Shown here in pieces: positions 1 to 9,721 of a DNA stretch of 64,000 bases. The position numbers were made by a program, and so were the translations under genes. The notes beneath the pieces are model-generated. The model searched no databases. It saw only the letters and a program-made list of their open reading frames with translations, and was not told the origin of the DNA. Location: NCBI GenBank assembly GCA_015680685.1, contig MNCI01004158.1, positions 163,946-227,945 of the forward strand, in the 5' to 3' direction. How positions within the stretch are numbered: position 1 is the stretch's first letter; each line of letters opens with the position of its first letter. This DNA comes from Gnetum montanum (Eukaryota > Streptophyta > Gnetopsida > Gnetales > Gnetaceae).

Positions 1-495
1 AGGGGATGAAAACGAGTGTTTGATCCCTAAATTTTCACAAAAGGCTTTGGTTTCGGTGCTGCTAAATTGTGGCCCGTTGTCAGTGATGATTGTCATGGAA
101 ATGCCAAAGCGGGTTACAATGTTTTCTAGAATGAAATTGCACACGTGCTTGGACATAGTTTTTCGAAGGGGAGCAACTTCTACCCATTTCGTGAAGTATT
201 CTGTCGCAATTATAATGAAACTATGGCCCGCGGAAGACGAGGGGGTTATCTGACCAATGAAGTCCAACCCCCACTTTTGAAAGGGCCATGTGATTTGCGT
301 TGTATGCAACTCGTTCAGTGGTACATGTATCAGATTGCTATGTTTTTGACAAATACTACATGTTTTGACTTAGGTGAGATAGTCGTATTCCATGTGTGGC
401 CAATAATAGCCCAAGCGTCTGATTTTTGTGGTCATGGCTTTCGGTGCTATATGTCCTCCGCATAGTCCTTCATGTACATGTTCAACAATAGTGTG
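1..495 (-). pseudogene. Element A integrase (partial, C-terminus outside window)
   Basis: Integrase catalyses insertion of the element cDNA. Reading down from 495, the protein shows the His-His-Cys-Cys zinc-binding block (HxxxH around HVHEGLCGGH, then CSICQKH). After it come the first catalytic Asp in GLDFIG and the second in TDNGPQF; the catalytic Glu lies past the window edge. The frame is the same as RT and RNase H, so it is the C-terminal part of one polyprotein. One in-frame TAA at 370-372 falls just before the CSIC cysteines. It could come from a Gln codon. The family is clear; the lineage call rests on the adjacent RT and double RNase H. Confidence 0.9.
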
Positions 496-1683
496 GGCAT
501 CAGCACTACTAACACATGTTAGCAATATGCCTTCGTAAGATCGTCGGCACAGTGTGTTCCCTACCAAGGTATATTGCTTAGAACGTTTCCACACTGCGTC
601 TCTCTGTGCATTTGTTAGATGTCGCGGTGTTTCGCCGCGTAGAAGGTATTCTTTTATGTCATCGTACCATTCTATCGCGTGTGTTGAACTAACAGATGCA
701 ATTGGCAACGTGTCAAGGGTGTCAGTGATTGGTTCAGCACAGCTGGTTATGGAGCTTGGTAATGTCTGGAACATGTCTGGCGATATGTTTAGTGCTAATG
801 TGGCTAATGCATCTACGATGGTGTTATCATTTCTGGAGACGTGTTGCACATCAATGTTTTCGAATCTCCTCATTAGGTGTTTTGCCAAGTCACAGTATGG
901 TTGTAAATGTTGGGCTTTGCATGTATAGACATCCGTGACTTGGTTTACAACCAGTTGTGAGTCCCCTCGGACTACAAGCCATGTGATGTTCGAAGCCAAA
1001 GCTACCGTGAGACCTCTAAGGAGACCTTCATACTCCGCTATGTTGTTCGTACAAGGAAAGTCAAAACGATAGGCAAAGGGTCGGATCTCCCCAGAGGGAT
1101 AGGTAATGAAAGCGGCTACACTTCTTCCTCGAGAGGTGGATGCCCCATCAAAGTTTAAAATAGCATCGTAGTCATCAGGCACTATGTCTATGGCGCTTAT
1201 ATTCTCATCTGGGAAGTCTGGGTCTATAGTCGCTTGGTCGTGCGTTGATGATGTTGTCATTTGATTTACTATAGCTTGACCCTTAACTGATGATTGCGCT
1301 AGGTAGTACAGGTCAAACTCGACTATCATGGCCTTCCACTGGGCTATTTGACTTGTTTCGTAAATATTCCCTGTTATGGCTCTCAGTACATTGTCCTTGC
1401 AAATTATGTAAACCTGGTTACGGAAGAGGTAATGTCGCCATTTTCTTAAAGAAAAGACCAAAGCTAAACATGACTTCTCCACGTCATTGTACCTTTTCTC
1501 ATGGGCAACTAATGCGTGGCTCAGGTAATATACAAGGACTTCAGTTCCGTCATCTCGTTTCTGGCAAAGCATAGATGCGATGGACGAATCCGAAGTAGCA
1601 ATGTAGATGTAGAATGGTTTATCGTTTTGAGGTGGATAAACCATGGGTAGCCGGGCAAGTGCCATTTTAATGTCATCGAATGC
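496..1683 (-). pseudogene. Element A double RNase H (gypsy-type plus second, archaeal-like type)
   Basis: RNase H removes the RNA strand during reverse transcription. The first domain (about 1330-1650) begins KPFYIYIATSDSSI and contains VYYLSHAL, EKRY and the W-R-HYL motif of the normal Ty3/gypsy RNase H. After a linker, a second domain (about 770-1160) begins AILNFDGASTSRG and contains NNIAEYEGLLRGL and VVRGDSQLVVNQV, with the D-E-D pattern of cellular/archaeal-like RNase H. Two tandem RNase H domains are a recognised hallmark of the plant Tat lineage. The reading frame is open except for the TAG at 1684-1686 that separates it from RT; the residue there is probably Gln (TAG for CAG). Confidence 0.88.
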
Positions 1684-2918
1684 CTATTGACATTGCGGAG
1701 TCCATTCAAAATGTATGTTCTTGTGTAACAGGTGGTTCAAAGGTTTTAATTTATCTGTTAGTTTTTCTATGAAGCGCCTGATGAACTGTAATCTACCTTG
1801 TAGACCTCGAAGTTCAGTAAGGTTGCCTGGTCGTTTCAGGTTTGCTATGGCCTTCACCTTATCGGGGTCTACTTGTATCCCTGCTTCTGATGCTATAAAT
1901 CCAAGCATTTTGCCTGTTTTGATGCCGAAGACACATTTTTTTGGGTTAAGCCTCAGTTCATACTTTAGACAACGTTTTAATACTAAGTCTAGATCTTGCA
2001 CATGTTGTTGCTCCATTTTTGACTTAACCACAATGTCATCCACGTAGTCGTTGAGTGAGTGTAGTATGTAATCGCTAAAGATAAATGTCATCGCTCTTTG
2101 ATACGTGGCCCCAGCGTTCTTGAGACCAAAAGGCATCATTGTGTAACAAAAGGTTCCCCATTGTGTCATAAAGGTCGTCCGAAGCTGATGCTCCGGGTTG
2201 ATTCGTATTTGATTGTATCCCGAGAAGCCGTCCATGAAGGATAATAGCACGTGCCCAGTAGTTGAGTCAACAAGCTGATCGATGCTGGGTAGAGGAAAAT
2301 CATCCTTTATGGTTGCAACATTCAAATCCCGGAAGTCAATACACAAACGAATACTTCCGTTCTTCTTCGGAACAATGACCATGTTAGACACCCACTTGGT
2401 GTAATCAACAGCCCAAATGAAACCAGCTTGATAAAGCTTAGTTATCTCATTGCGAACTGCTAATGCTACCTTGGGTTTAACCTTTCGTGCTTTTTGTTTG
2501 ACTAGTCTCAACTTTGGGTCAAGGATAATATTGTGTTGGACAATTCGGGGATCTAGCCCGGGCATGTCTGTGTAGGACCAAGCGAATGCTTTCATATTTT
2601 CCCTAAGCACGTTCTTGATGTTTTTGGCTAATGGCGGTTGTAATAAGGTGCTTCACTTTAGAATTTTAGTTTCTCCATCGGGCATGACGATGGGAGTTTC
2701 AGACAACGAGTCTTCAGTGATATTCTCAGCCTCTATGTCAAGGAATTTTGTCATGTCTTTGTAATCGTTTGTTACTTGCTGCGTTGAGGCTATGGTTGCG
2801 TTGTCTATTGGTGAACTCAAGTTGATGAGATTTATGTTAATGTCTCGTGTAATTTTGCCGTATGGTCCGTCAATGATTAACGGTGCAGTTAAATGCTGGC
2901 TGTCCATCGAGCTTCCTC
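1684..2918 (-). pseudogene. Element A reverse transcriptase
   Basis: Ty3/gypsy reverse transcriptase. Visible blocks: KPKVALAVRNEITKLYQAGFIW, IVPKKNGSIRLCIDFRDLN, FPLPSIDQLVD, SFMDGFSGYNQI, MPFGLKNAGATYQRAM and the active-site motif YVDD (about 2034-2048), so catalytic aspartates are intact. Upstream (2653-2918) is about 85 residues of hydrophilic pre-RT sequence starting near GGSSMDSQHL. An in-frame TGA (2653-2655) lies between this and the RT core, and a TAG (1684-1686) closes the RT before PQCQ-AFDDIK, the normal RT/RNase H connection. Both are single transitions from sense codons. The exon seems to begin at a 3' splice-site-like AG at 2919-2920. The upstream partner would be the protease at 8735 or above. 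Confidence 0.92.
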
Positions 2919-2945
2919 CTGCCAATAAATAGAGAGTGGAATAAG
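2916..2945 (-). promoter_or_regulatory. Possible 3' splice site ahead of the RT exon of element A
   Basis: On the minus strand a pyrimidine-rich stretch (TTATTCCACTCTCTATTTAT) leads to TGGCAG followed by GAGG, a good plant acceptor. It sits at the start of the open pol frame. Ogre elements are known to splice out an intron between protease and RT, which fits. I could not find a convincing donor near the protease end (about 8735), so the intron is inferred rather than shown. Confidence 0.45.
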
Positions 2946-3033
2946 AAAGAGGGAGATCGTTCTATGCCTTTTGATGATTTTAAACTATGTATACATGCAT
3001 AATGGTGGATTATCGTCACACCGGGATGCATGG

Positions 3034-3125
3034 CAGTTTAACGCCTTACCGGGCATTGAGTGGCAGTTTAAGGCCTTACCGGGCCGTAGGTGGATAGGGA
3101 AATGGCAATTTAAGGCCGTACCAGG
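3034..3125 (+). repeat. Left-hand copies of a 20-bp motif flanking the antisense gene
   Basis: Three spaced copies of cagtttaacgccttaccggg and close variants lie at about 3034, 3064 and 3106, upstream of the TATA box of the antisense gene. Related copies (tagtttaacgtcatttcgga) lie past the 3' end of that gene at 8453-8720, in the same orientation. So the motif family brackets the gene within the PR-RT spacer. Function unknown; the spacing of about 30-40 bases suggests a degenerate tandem array or a set of binding sites. Confidence 0.6.
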
Positions 3126-3309
3126 CCAGTATGGCGATTTAAACTAGAACATTCAGAGTAAACGTGCAAAATGGGGTCCATGGAGGAACCAAGACGTAGC
3201 AATCTCTATTTTAATAATGTTTATTAGTTTTATTATATATCTTTTTTTTATATTTTATATTTTGCTTGAAAAATAAGGAAAAAGGTGAAAGAAAGCAAAA
3301 AGGCGTAAC

Positions 3310-3364
3310 GGCGGCGTCAGCGTCAGTGCAGCGGAGCCTCAACGTCAGCGGAACGCTATATAAA
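3310..3364 (+). promoter_or_regulatory. Putative promoter of the antisense gene (TATA box 3357-3364)
   Basis: TATATAAA at 3357-3364 is followed by a G-run and a leader of about 250 bases before the ATG at 3646. Directly upstream (3314-3350) the sequence has three CGTCAGC-type words (complement of TGACG, the plant as-1/bZIP core). The placement on the strand opposite to gag-pol, ahead of a long spliced coding region, supports an independent RNA polymerase II promoter. No expression evidence can be seen from sequence. Confidence 0.6.
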
Positions 3365-3645
3365 GGGGGGGGTCCATTTGCTTCTTACGTTGAAAGCGAC
3401 AAAACGTAAGCGACAGCGTAAAACTGTGAAAGCGTAAGAGTGAACTACATTGTCTTAGCGTAAGCGTAAATTTCCTCGTGAGCGTAGACACCGAAGAATA
3501 GCCCCAGCGTAGACGCGTAGCATTAAACCCCAGCATAGACGCGGAGTGTTAAACCCCAGCGTAGACGCGGAGTGCAAACTTGCAGGCGTTGGCATAGACA
3601 CTTCTCTTCAACGTAAACGTATATCGTCAACGTAATCAAGCCGAG

Positions 3646-6600
3646 ATGGGCAAGGGCAAAGAAGTGAAGGGCCAGGGGAGGAAGGGTCCCGACTTAACCT
3701 TCGCGGAGGAGACGGAGGCTATGCTACAGGGCCTGCCCAGGCCAAGGATACCATCCTGGCCCATGACATCCCACAGGTAGGCTCTAATCTTTGCATCTGA
3801 TTATTTCTGTGCTTTGTCCTGTATAGCGTAGACAGCCTCGGCGTATATGCCGAGCGTAAGGGTTTTTTAGGCACATGGGATTTTGCGGTGTATACGCCGA
3901 GTGTTACTTTAAGCGTAAAGTGTTGTCGACGTAAACATTTTCCCTGTACTAGCATATCAGCGTAAGCCACGGCGTCATGAGTTTTTTGTGCAGTCTTGCC
4001 AGCGTGATTTGTTTGTTTTATCAACGTAAACTCTTTACTGTAACGGTGTATACGCTGAGGGTTTATTCGGTGTGTATGCTGTTAGTCTACAGCTGTCTGT
4101 CAGCATAAACTTGTTTTTTCTGTTTCCGATGTAAACTTGTTTATTCCATGCTGGCGTAGACTGTTTACACTTAAATCACGCTGCGGCGTATACGCTAAGG
4201 GTTTCCCCAACGTATACGCTAAGGGCAGGACAGTTCATTTTCGGCGTATATGCTGAGCCAGGCAGCGTATACGCTCATTGTACAGCGTATAAGCTGAGTT
4301 TGGACTACGTTTTTTGCGCCAAGTGTGAACGGTTTCGCCAGCATATACGCTAGTCTATGCTAGTCTATGTGGCGTATACGCTGAATGCAAACAGTTAGTA
4401 AAATTTTTCCAAATTTTTAAGTGTCGATTTATGATGTAAACTTTTGCTTTTTTCGGGCTAATCTGTCATGGCATCATGATTGTTTACAGGGACAGCACAC
4501 GCTTCCTCATCGTTGTCGAACTTGTCGGGGTATTAACATGGGTTGGCCCCGTTGAGGAAGGCGAGGTTCCCCCGGATCTGACCGTGGATGATAACGGGGT
4601 TTGGTTTAGGGGAGGCGCATGTGGATTTCTATCCTTCCTGTTGGACAATTTCGAGGTGGCTATCTAGTCCAACTTTGACGAGGTGACTGCACGAAGCATG
4701 CTTGAGGAGATGCTGCCGAGGGCTACAGAGGGTGTCATGGTTTTTATACAGGACATTGATGAGGGGCCTCTGGTTAACGAAGATGGTACTACCCGCGGAC
4801 CCCGGTCTACGCGCCCATTAACGCGCGTGTGGGTACTATTGCCGCGAGGGTTGGATTATCTCAACAATACGTTGTTCATAGTTGCCCGTGCGCATACATT
4901 ATTCCAGAACCCTCCCGGCATAGTGTATCGAGTGGCCAGGTAGGAATGTTTAACCTTACTGTTTCCTTTCACTGTTTAGCGTTTGCTTCTTGTTTTGACC
5001 CATATTTGCTTACAGGCTGAAGACCAACCCGGATGGGACACTCATTGAAGATGAAGGATTAGCCCTTGCTCGCACTGCTCTGGAAGCATTTATGATGGGC
5101 CCCACCCTTCGTGGGACCGTACTGAGTCAAACGAAGGGTTCGATGATCCACTTTCACAAGCAGTTCTCCAGAGCGTTTGTGATGTGCAAGGCTCGTGGGT
5201 GGCTTCATGAAGACTGGACTGACAACGGGCCAGTCTTCCCTCGTGACCTTGGCAGCACATCTAGATCTGCCACTAACGGTAAATGATAACATTTCTTAGA
5301 TGTGTTAGTGGGTTTGTCCAATTGTTTTGATTTACGCTGATACGACCATTTTAAATTGCTTTTATAGTTGATGTACCTTCTAGTGAGGATCCGGTGACCA
5401 CTGGGCGAATCAAGACGACTTTGTCGATGAAGTTCGGAGGGGTGGCTAAGGCCCAGAAGTGGTTGCGTAATCACGCTCCTCCATCCCTTGCTCGTTGCCT
5501 AGATGACGCTGGCCTCATGGAGCTTTTTAGGACTCCGAGTCCTGATGTTTCCATTGGGGAGATGATTGGGATAGTAGACTCCTTCAATGAGTCTATCTCA
5601 TACTACAGCACCCAGATCAAGGATGTGAAGGTATTTTTCCATCTGTCGCCCGAGTTCTTTTTGAACCTATTTGGCATACCGGTAGATAGCTTGAATGTAG
5701 TACTAGACAGAGCTCATAAGGAGCTCCAGACGATTCGGGAGTTGGAAGATTGGCTAGGCATCGCCAAGGGTGCGAAGGGATTCCTGATGCAGGGGAAGGC
5801 AAAAGTTGCAGAAGTGAATGAACTATATCCCCTGTTCAGAGCACGGGTATTCCCCAAAACTCTTTCCTAGGTGAGGTGCCTTGGGGTTGAGGCTGTTCGT
5901 GTCATGCGAACTGTTTTGGAAACAGGCATGCGATATAACTAGGCACAATTTTTGTTGTCGGGTATGCACAAGGAGATAGTGTGGTTGCGCTCGAATGTCG
6001 AGGAGCAATCCCATTTCACCTTCGCATTCTTTGCCGGTCATCTTCGCCGTTTTGCTAAGTTCTTGGTGGTTCACGCAGACAACAAGTTTGTTCTACGGGA
6101 TCGGGGTCAACTATCCCGCCCATGGATCAATCACCTGTATGATACAGCCAAATCCCAAGATGCACCTGAAGGCATTGATGAATCCGCTTCTATTACCACA
6201 GGGGGATCATCTGGCGGTTCAATCCACACACGTGATAGTTTGGGGTTGGAGCCAGATGAGGTACCCTACACTGCTAGAAGGGCAGAACGGGTCATCAAGG
6301 AAACCGTTGGCCAGGCTAAAACAAAGCTAAAGAGGCCTGAGCACCCAGCTGAGGAAGTCTCCGGTGTGAACCAACCACGCGTGAAGCGGATACGCTTCAA
6401 GATGCCTGGTAGGCGGACCTCGTCCGTTTATCGTTTTCATTTTGTTTATAAGTTTTACCCCAATCGCTTACATGTCTTTGATATTTTTTTTGGCCCAACT
6501 TTAAAACAGTGAGGAAGCAGGCTCTAGAGACTATTACTAAGGAGGAGGAGACCAATACAGAGAAAAACAATGAGGAGGAACATACAGAGAAGAGCCAGGG

Positions 6601-8088
6601 TACATAGATGGAGGAGTTAAAGGAGAAAACCACGGAAACTGAGCCATTGGATGACCAGGGCAGTGTCGATCAAGTGTTCGGCAGGTTTCTTCATGGAGAC
6701 TTGGATCTGGGTGACCCCCTAAAAGGTGACAAGGATCATGGTATGTTTTTCTCTTTATCTCATTTCAATTTTTCCTATCAGTGATTATTTTTGTGGTATA
6801 TTATCTTTTTATGTTTTGCATTTTTATCTTGTCCAGATGAAGGTAGCGAGACCAGAACGATGCGTTTGGATGTACCAATGAAGATGGTTCCCCCAGAGAG
6901 AACCGCTGAGGCTAGTTCATCGCATACCCGTGAGCCATTTACTTGGTCGGAAATGCTAAGCAAAATGGATTTTGTGGCTAGACTCGCGGAAGAAGTCGTT
7001 GAACGAATCCAGGAGGCCCAACCTGACATAGGTATAAATCATTCAAAGGTTTGGAATTTCACATTTTATCTATATTGTCCTAACATTCATATTTTTCACG
7101 TGGGCAGGTGCTAAATTGAGATGGGATCCCTCTGAAAGCGTTAGTATAGAAAGTTTGACCACACTTTCCCCAGAAGTGGAACAGGTGCCGAGGCCTGTTT
7201 ACGATGGAGTTGCGGAAGGCTTTGTGTACAGTGCTAAATCGTTATGGACCTGTAGGCGTTCCATTGAGCAATTTTGGCTACAGATTCAAGCAAAAGAAAG
7301 GGAAGTCTCTGAGTTGTCGGTGGAACGTGACGATCTGAAGGCCCGGTACGAGTTTGCCGCTGCTAGGCTAAGCGGTGATCGCTCTTGGCGCACGTCTGAG
7401 GTCACATATACAAGATATTGGAATTTATTGAATCGTCACGCATCGCTAACTCGGAGAATGGCAGAGTGCAAAGCCCAAATTGATCTCCTGAACCTTAAAT
7501 GTCAAGATTGGAAAGCCTTTGCTTCCAAGGTTCGTAAATGGGGTCAGGATAAGAAAAATCACAAACATTATTACAAGAAGTCGCTAAAAGAGGTGTCTTT
7601 TGAAAAGCGGCAACTAGAGATGTTTGTAGAGGGTTTGGGTTTGCGTTCTGCTTTCGATACTTTTGCTCAGAATACAACTGTTGAAATGGAGTCACCTACA
7701 AGGGTAATCACAACTGCTTCTGGGGAAGTGTTGGTTGGCGAATTCCCTCTGAAACGTCCTACCTCGTCAGCTATCGACAAAGGGAAGACTTTGGCGGATG
7801 TTGACTTAGGCATGGATGGGACAGACTGGGCCAGCATTTCAGAAGAAGAAATCCTTCGTCAGCTGGAGTTCGGCTTAGGGGGATCTCCTATGGTAAGCAT
7901 CTCGTCCTTATGAAATTTGCTGAATAGTGTTTAAAACTTTGACATCCACTTATTCTTATGTTGGTTGTTTTCTTTGGTAGTTCCAGGATGAAGGTGGCAA
8001 TGATGCTCAAGAAGCTGGCCCCAGTGGAGTAGGGGCCTCTGATGCTGGTGGATCCAAAGGGGACAATCCTCCCGTCCCGGATGCTTAG
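3646..8088 (+). pseudogene. Eight-exon antisense gene carried in the PR-RT spacer of element A; unknown function
   Basis: I do not recognise the protein family. Exons by GT-AG junctions: 3646-3776, 4490-4939, 5016-5278, 5368-6408, 6510-6740, 6837-7031, 7108-7892, 7981-8088. All phases match; the exon sum is 3204 bases, or 1067 codons plus the final TAG. The start MGKGKEVKGQGRKG is basic. The middle exon 4 is a mixed helical domain (RTPSPDVSIGEMIGIVDSFN, WLRSNVEEQSHFTFAFFAGH). Exons 5-6 are acidic. Exon 7 is long, charged and heptad-like (SIEQFWLQIQAKEREVSELS), probably coiled coil. The tail is Gly/Ala/Pro-rich. There are four in-frame stops (4665, 5868, 5940, 6605), all TAG, so this copy is broken. 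The antisense gene of Grande elements, also Tat lineage, is a possible analogue but lies after pol. Confidence 0.72.
3777..4489 (+). repeat. Palindrome-rich intron 1 of the antisense gene (GCGTATACGC-type array)
   Basis: Bounded by GT (3777) and AG (4488-4489). It holds about ten copies of GCGTATACGC or one-to-two-base variants such as gcgtatatgc, gtgtatacgc and gcgtataagc. Perfect cores lie at about 4183, 4263 and 4372. It also has many single gcgtaaac/gcgtaag half-sites. The same motif fills the U3 of the element's own LTR (14140-14520) and its 5' leader. The first intron of plant genes often holds enhancers, so shared control of the two strands is possible; that is inference. Confidence 0.75.
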
Positions 8089-8184
8089 GCTCTCTTTTTT
8101 TTGTCTTTTAAGTCTTTGTTGTTTTTTTTTTTTTGACTCAGACCTAGACGGATACGGGAATTGTAATTTGTGACAATTTTGAGA

Positions 8185-8316
8185 TACTTGTAATTGTAAT
8201 TGTACAACATTGCATGTAAGAAAAATTTTGTTACTTGTAATTGTACAACATTGCATGTAAGAAAATAATTGATACTTGTAATTGTACAACATTGTATGTA
8301 AGAAAACTTTTGTTGA
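8185..8316 (+). repeat. Three tandem copies of a 41-46 bp unit in the 3' region of the antisense gene
   Basis: About 100 bases past the stop codon, the sequence acttgtaattgtacaacatt followed by gcatgtaagaaaa occurs three times in a row (starts near 8185, 8233 and 8274). Each copy has several TGTAA words, the type of U-rich signal found upstream of plant poly(A) sites. It may act in 3'-end formation, or it may be a simple tandem duplication. A T-run (8118-8132) lies just before it. Confidence 0.6.
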
Positions 8317-8452
8317 TTTTGACTTTAATTGTAAACACGACGCAACAATGAAAAGATGTTTTGGCTTGTTTTTCTGTTTTGTTTTAAATGTAAAGTGGAG
8401 ATGTGATTGTAAATGCTGAACAAAAAGGAGAACAAAGTATGCGTGCATGAAC

Positions 8453-8720
8453 TAGTTTAAGGCCATTTCGGGCCCCCCAGTCGTAAACGAAGAATATTCC
8501 GAATGACACGGGCGGATATTTTTTGTTAACCTATCATTGCTGATCGTGGCTAGTTTTACGTCTTTGTGGACGTGATAGTTTAACGTCATTTCGGACAAGG
8601 AGGGTAGTTTAGTAATAATAATTTTTTTTGTTTTTCGATTTATCGTAGTTTAGTGTCATTTCGGACAGATGGTAGTTTAACGTTATTTCGGACATGTTAT
8701 AGTTTAACGTCGTTTCGGAC
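8453..8720 (+). repeat. Right-hand copies of the 20-bp motif flanking the antisense gene
   Basis: Five copies of tagtttaacgtcatttcgga and variants start at about 8453, 8576, 8646, 8673 and 8700. They share agttta, a cgt/cat core and ttcgg with the three copies at 3034-3125 and have the same orientation. The last copy ends about 15 bases before the protease reading frame stops. Seen from the minus strand, they lie at the 5' end of the proposed PR-RT intron. Confidence 0.65.
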
Positions 8721-8734
8721 TAGGAGCGTTGATA

Positions 8735-9721
8735 TTATTGTAATAGTTTTTTGATTTTCTTCTTTTTAATGTTAGGCGATATGTCAACCGGGATGATTTT
8801 GTATTCAGCGTCCCCTTCACTAATTACGTTAAACGATAATTCAGCCCAAGGGACATCTGATGGAATGGCTTCTGTGTCAGTGTTTTCAGATGTTTCGATA
8901 ATTGGCAGGGGTTCTGTGTTATTTTCCTTTTGAGCGGTTGCATGTACAAAGTCAGACGCAGGTGTTTCTGTTTTAGGAGGCTCTTGTTCTATGTTCGAAG
9001 GTTTACTACTTACCAGTGGGTGCATGTCTTTATCATATCGTTTAGGCTCTTCAAGTTCAACTTCTGATCCTTGGTCCATGTTCACATGTGATGAGATAAT
9101 AGGCGTAGCGGCTTTCCCGTGTATAATGATTTCACCGCCTTCATAAGGCAGGTGGATCTCCTGGTGTACCAGGGAGGAGACAGCTCTCAGTTGGGCCAAC
9201 CAGGGTCTTCCTAATATTAGGTTGAACCCTGGCATCTCATCAACTACTAGGAATTTGGCAGATGTAGGGAACTGATCTCCCGCTATGAAATCTAAAGTTA
9301 TTGTGCCTTTTACCATTACGCGTGACTCGCTGAACGATTTTAAACATGTAGTCACGGTTGGTTTAATTAAGTCAGTAAGCCCCAATTGTTCGACAATGGG
9401 ATATGGTACAACATTTGTTGCGGCTCCATCGTCTACGTGGACCCTATGTATCTTAAACTGGTTGATACGTATCATTATGAACATGGGGGCTGTTTTTATT
9501 TCCCCTATTTTTTTGTCCACCCTAATGTTGTTGTCATGGAAGCTCAAGGGTTTAGGAGTGGTCCCGTGAGACGAGTACATTACTACATGGATGGCAGGTT
9601 CGTTCGGGGGCAAGTCCTCGGTTACCGGGATCGATGTTAACATGCGTATTAGGGCTTCTCGATGTGTTTGGGATGTTAGCACCAAGTCATACAAGCTCAA
9701 CGAAGTCTTCTTTTGCTTCAA
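8735..9721 (-). pseudogene. Element A protease and flanking gag-pro C-terminal region
   Basis: Aspartic protease of the retropepsin type. In the 328-residue open stretch the active site reads VHVDDGAATNVVP (the D-x-G motif as DDG, usual for Tat/Ogre). The flap-like and C-terminal motifs FLVVDEMPGFNLILGRPWL, with ILGRPWL, are classic for plant Ty3/gypsy protease. The N-terminal part (ALIRMLTSIPVTEDLPPNEP) is linker. The C-terminal tail is acidic, then Lys-rich (NIKKKKIKKLLQ), and ends in TAA at 8735-8737. It is in the same frame as gag upstream, so gag-pro is one polyprotein. RT lies 5.8 kb further on, past the spacer with the antisense gene. Confidence 0.88.

Noticed and set aside
1290-2047. 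Plus-strand open frames opposite RT and RNase H of element A
   Set aside because: Shadows of the conserved minus-strand pol frame.
3300-8100. The antisense region as a separate transposon inserted in element A
   Set aside because: No terminal repeats or target duplication were found at its edges; flanking motifs are direct and internal. It remains possible, so it is listed as a refutation test.
7495-8448. Minus-strand open frames opposite exons 7-8 of the antisense gene
   Set aside because: Shadow and repeat-derived frames; the plus strand has matching splice sites and coding character.
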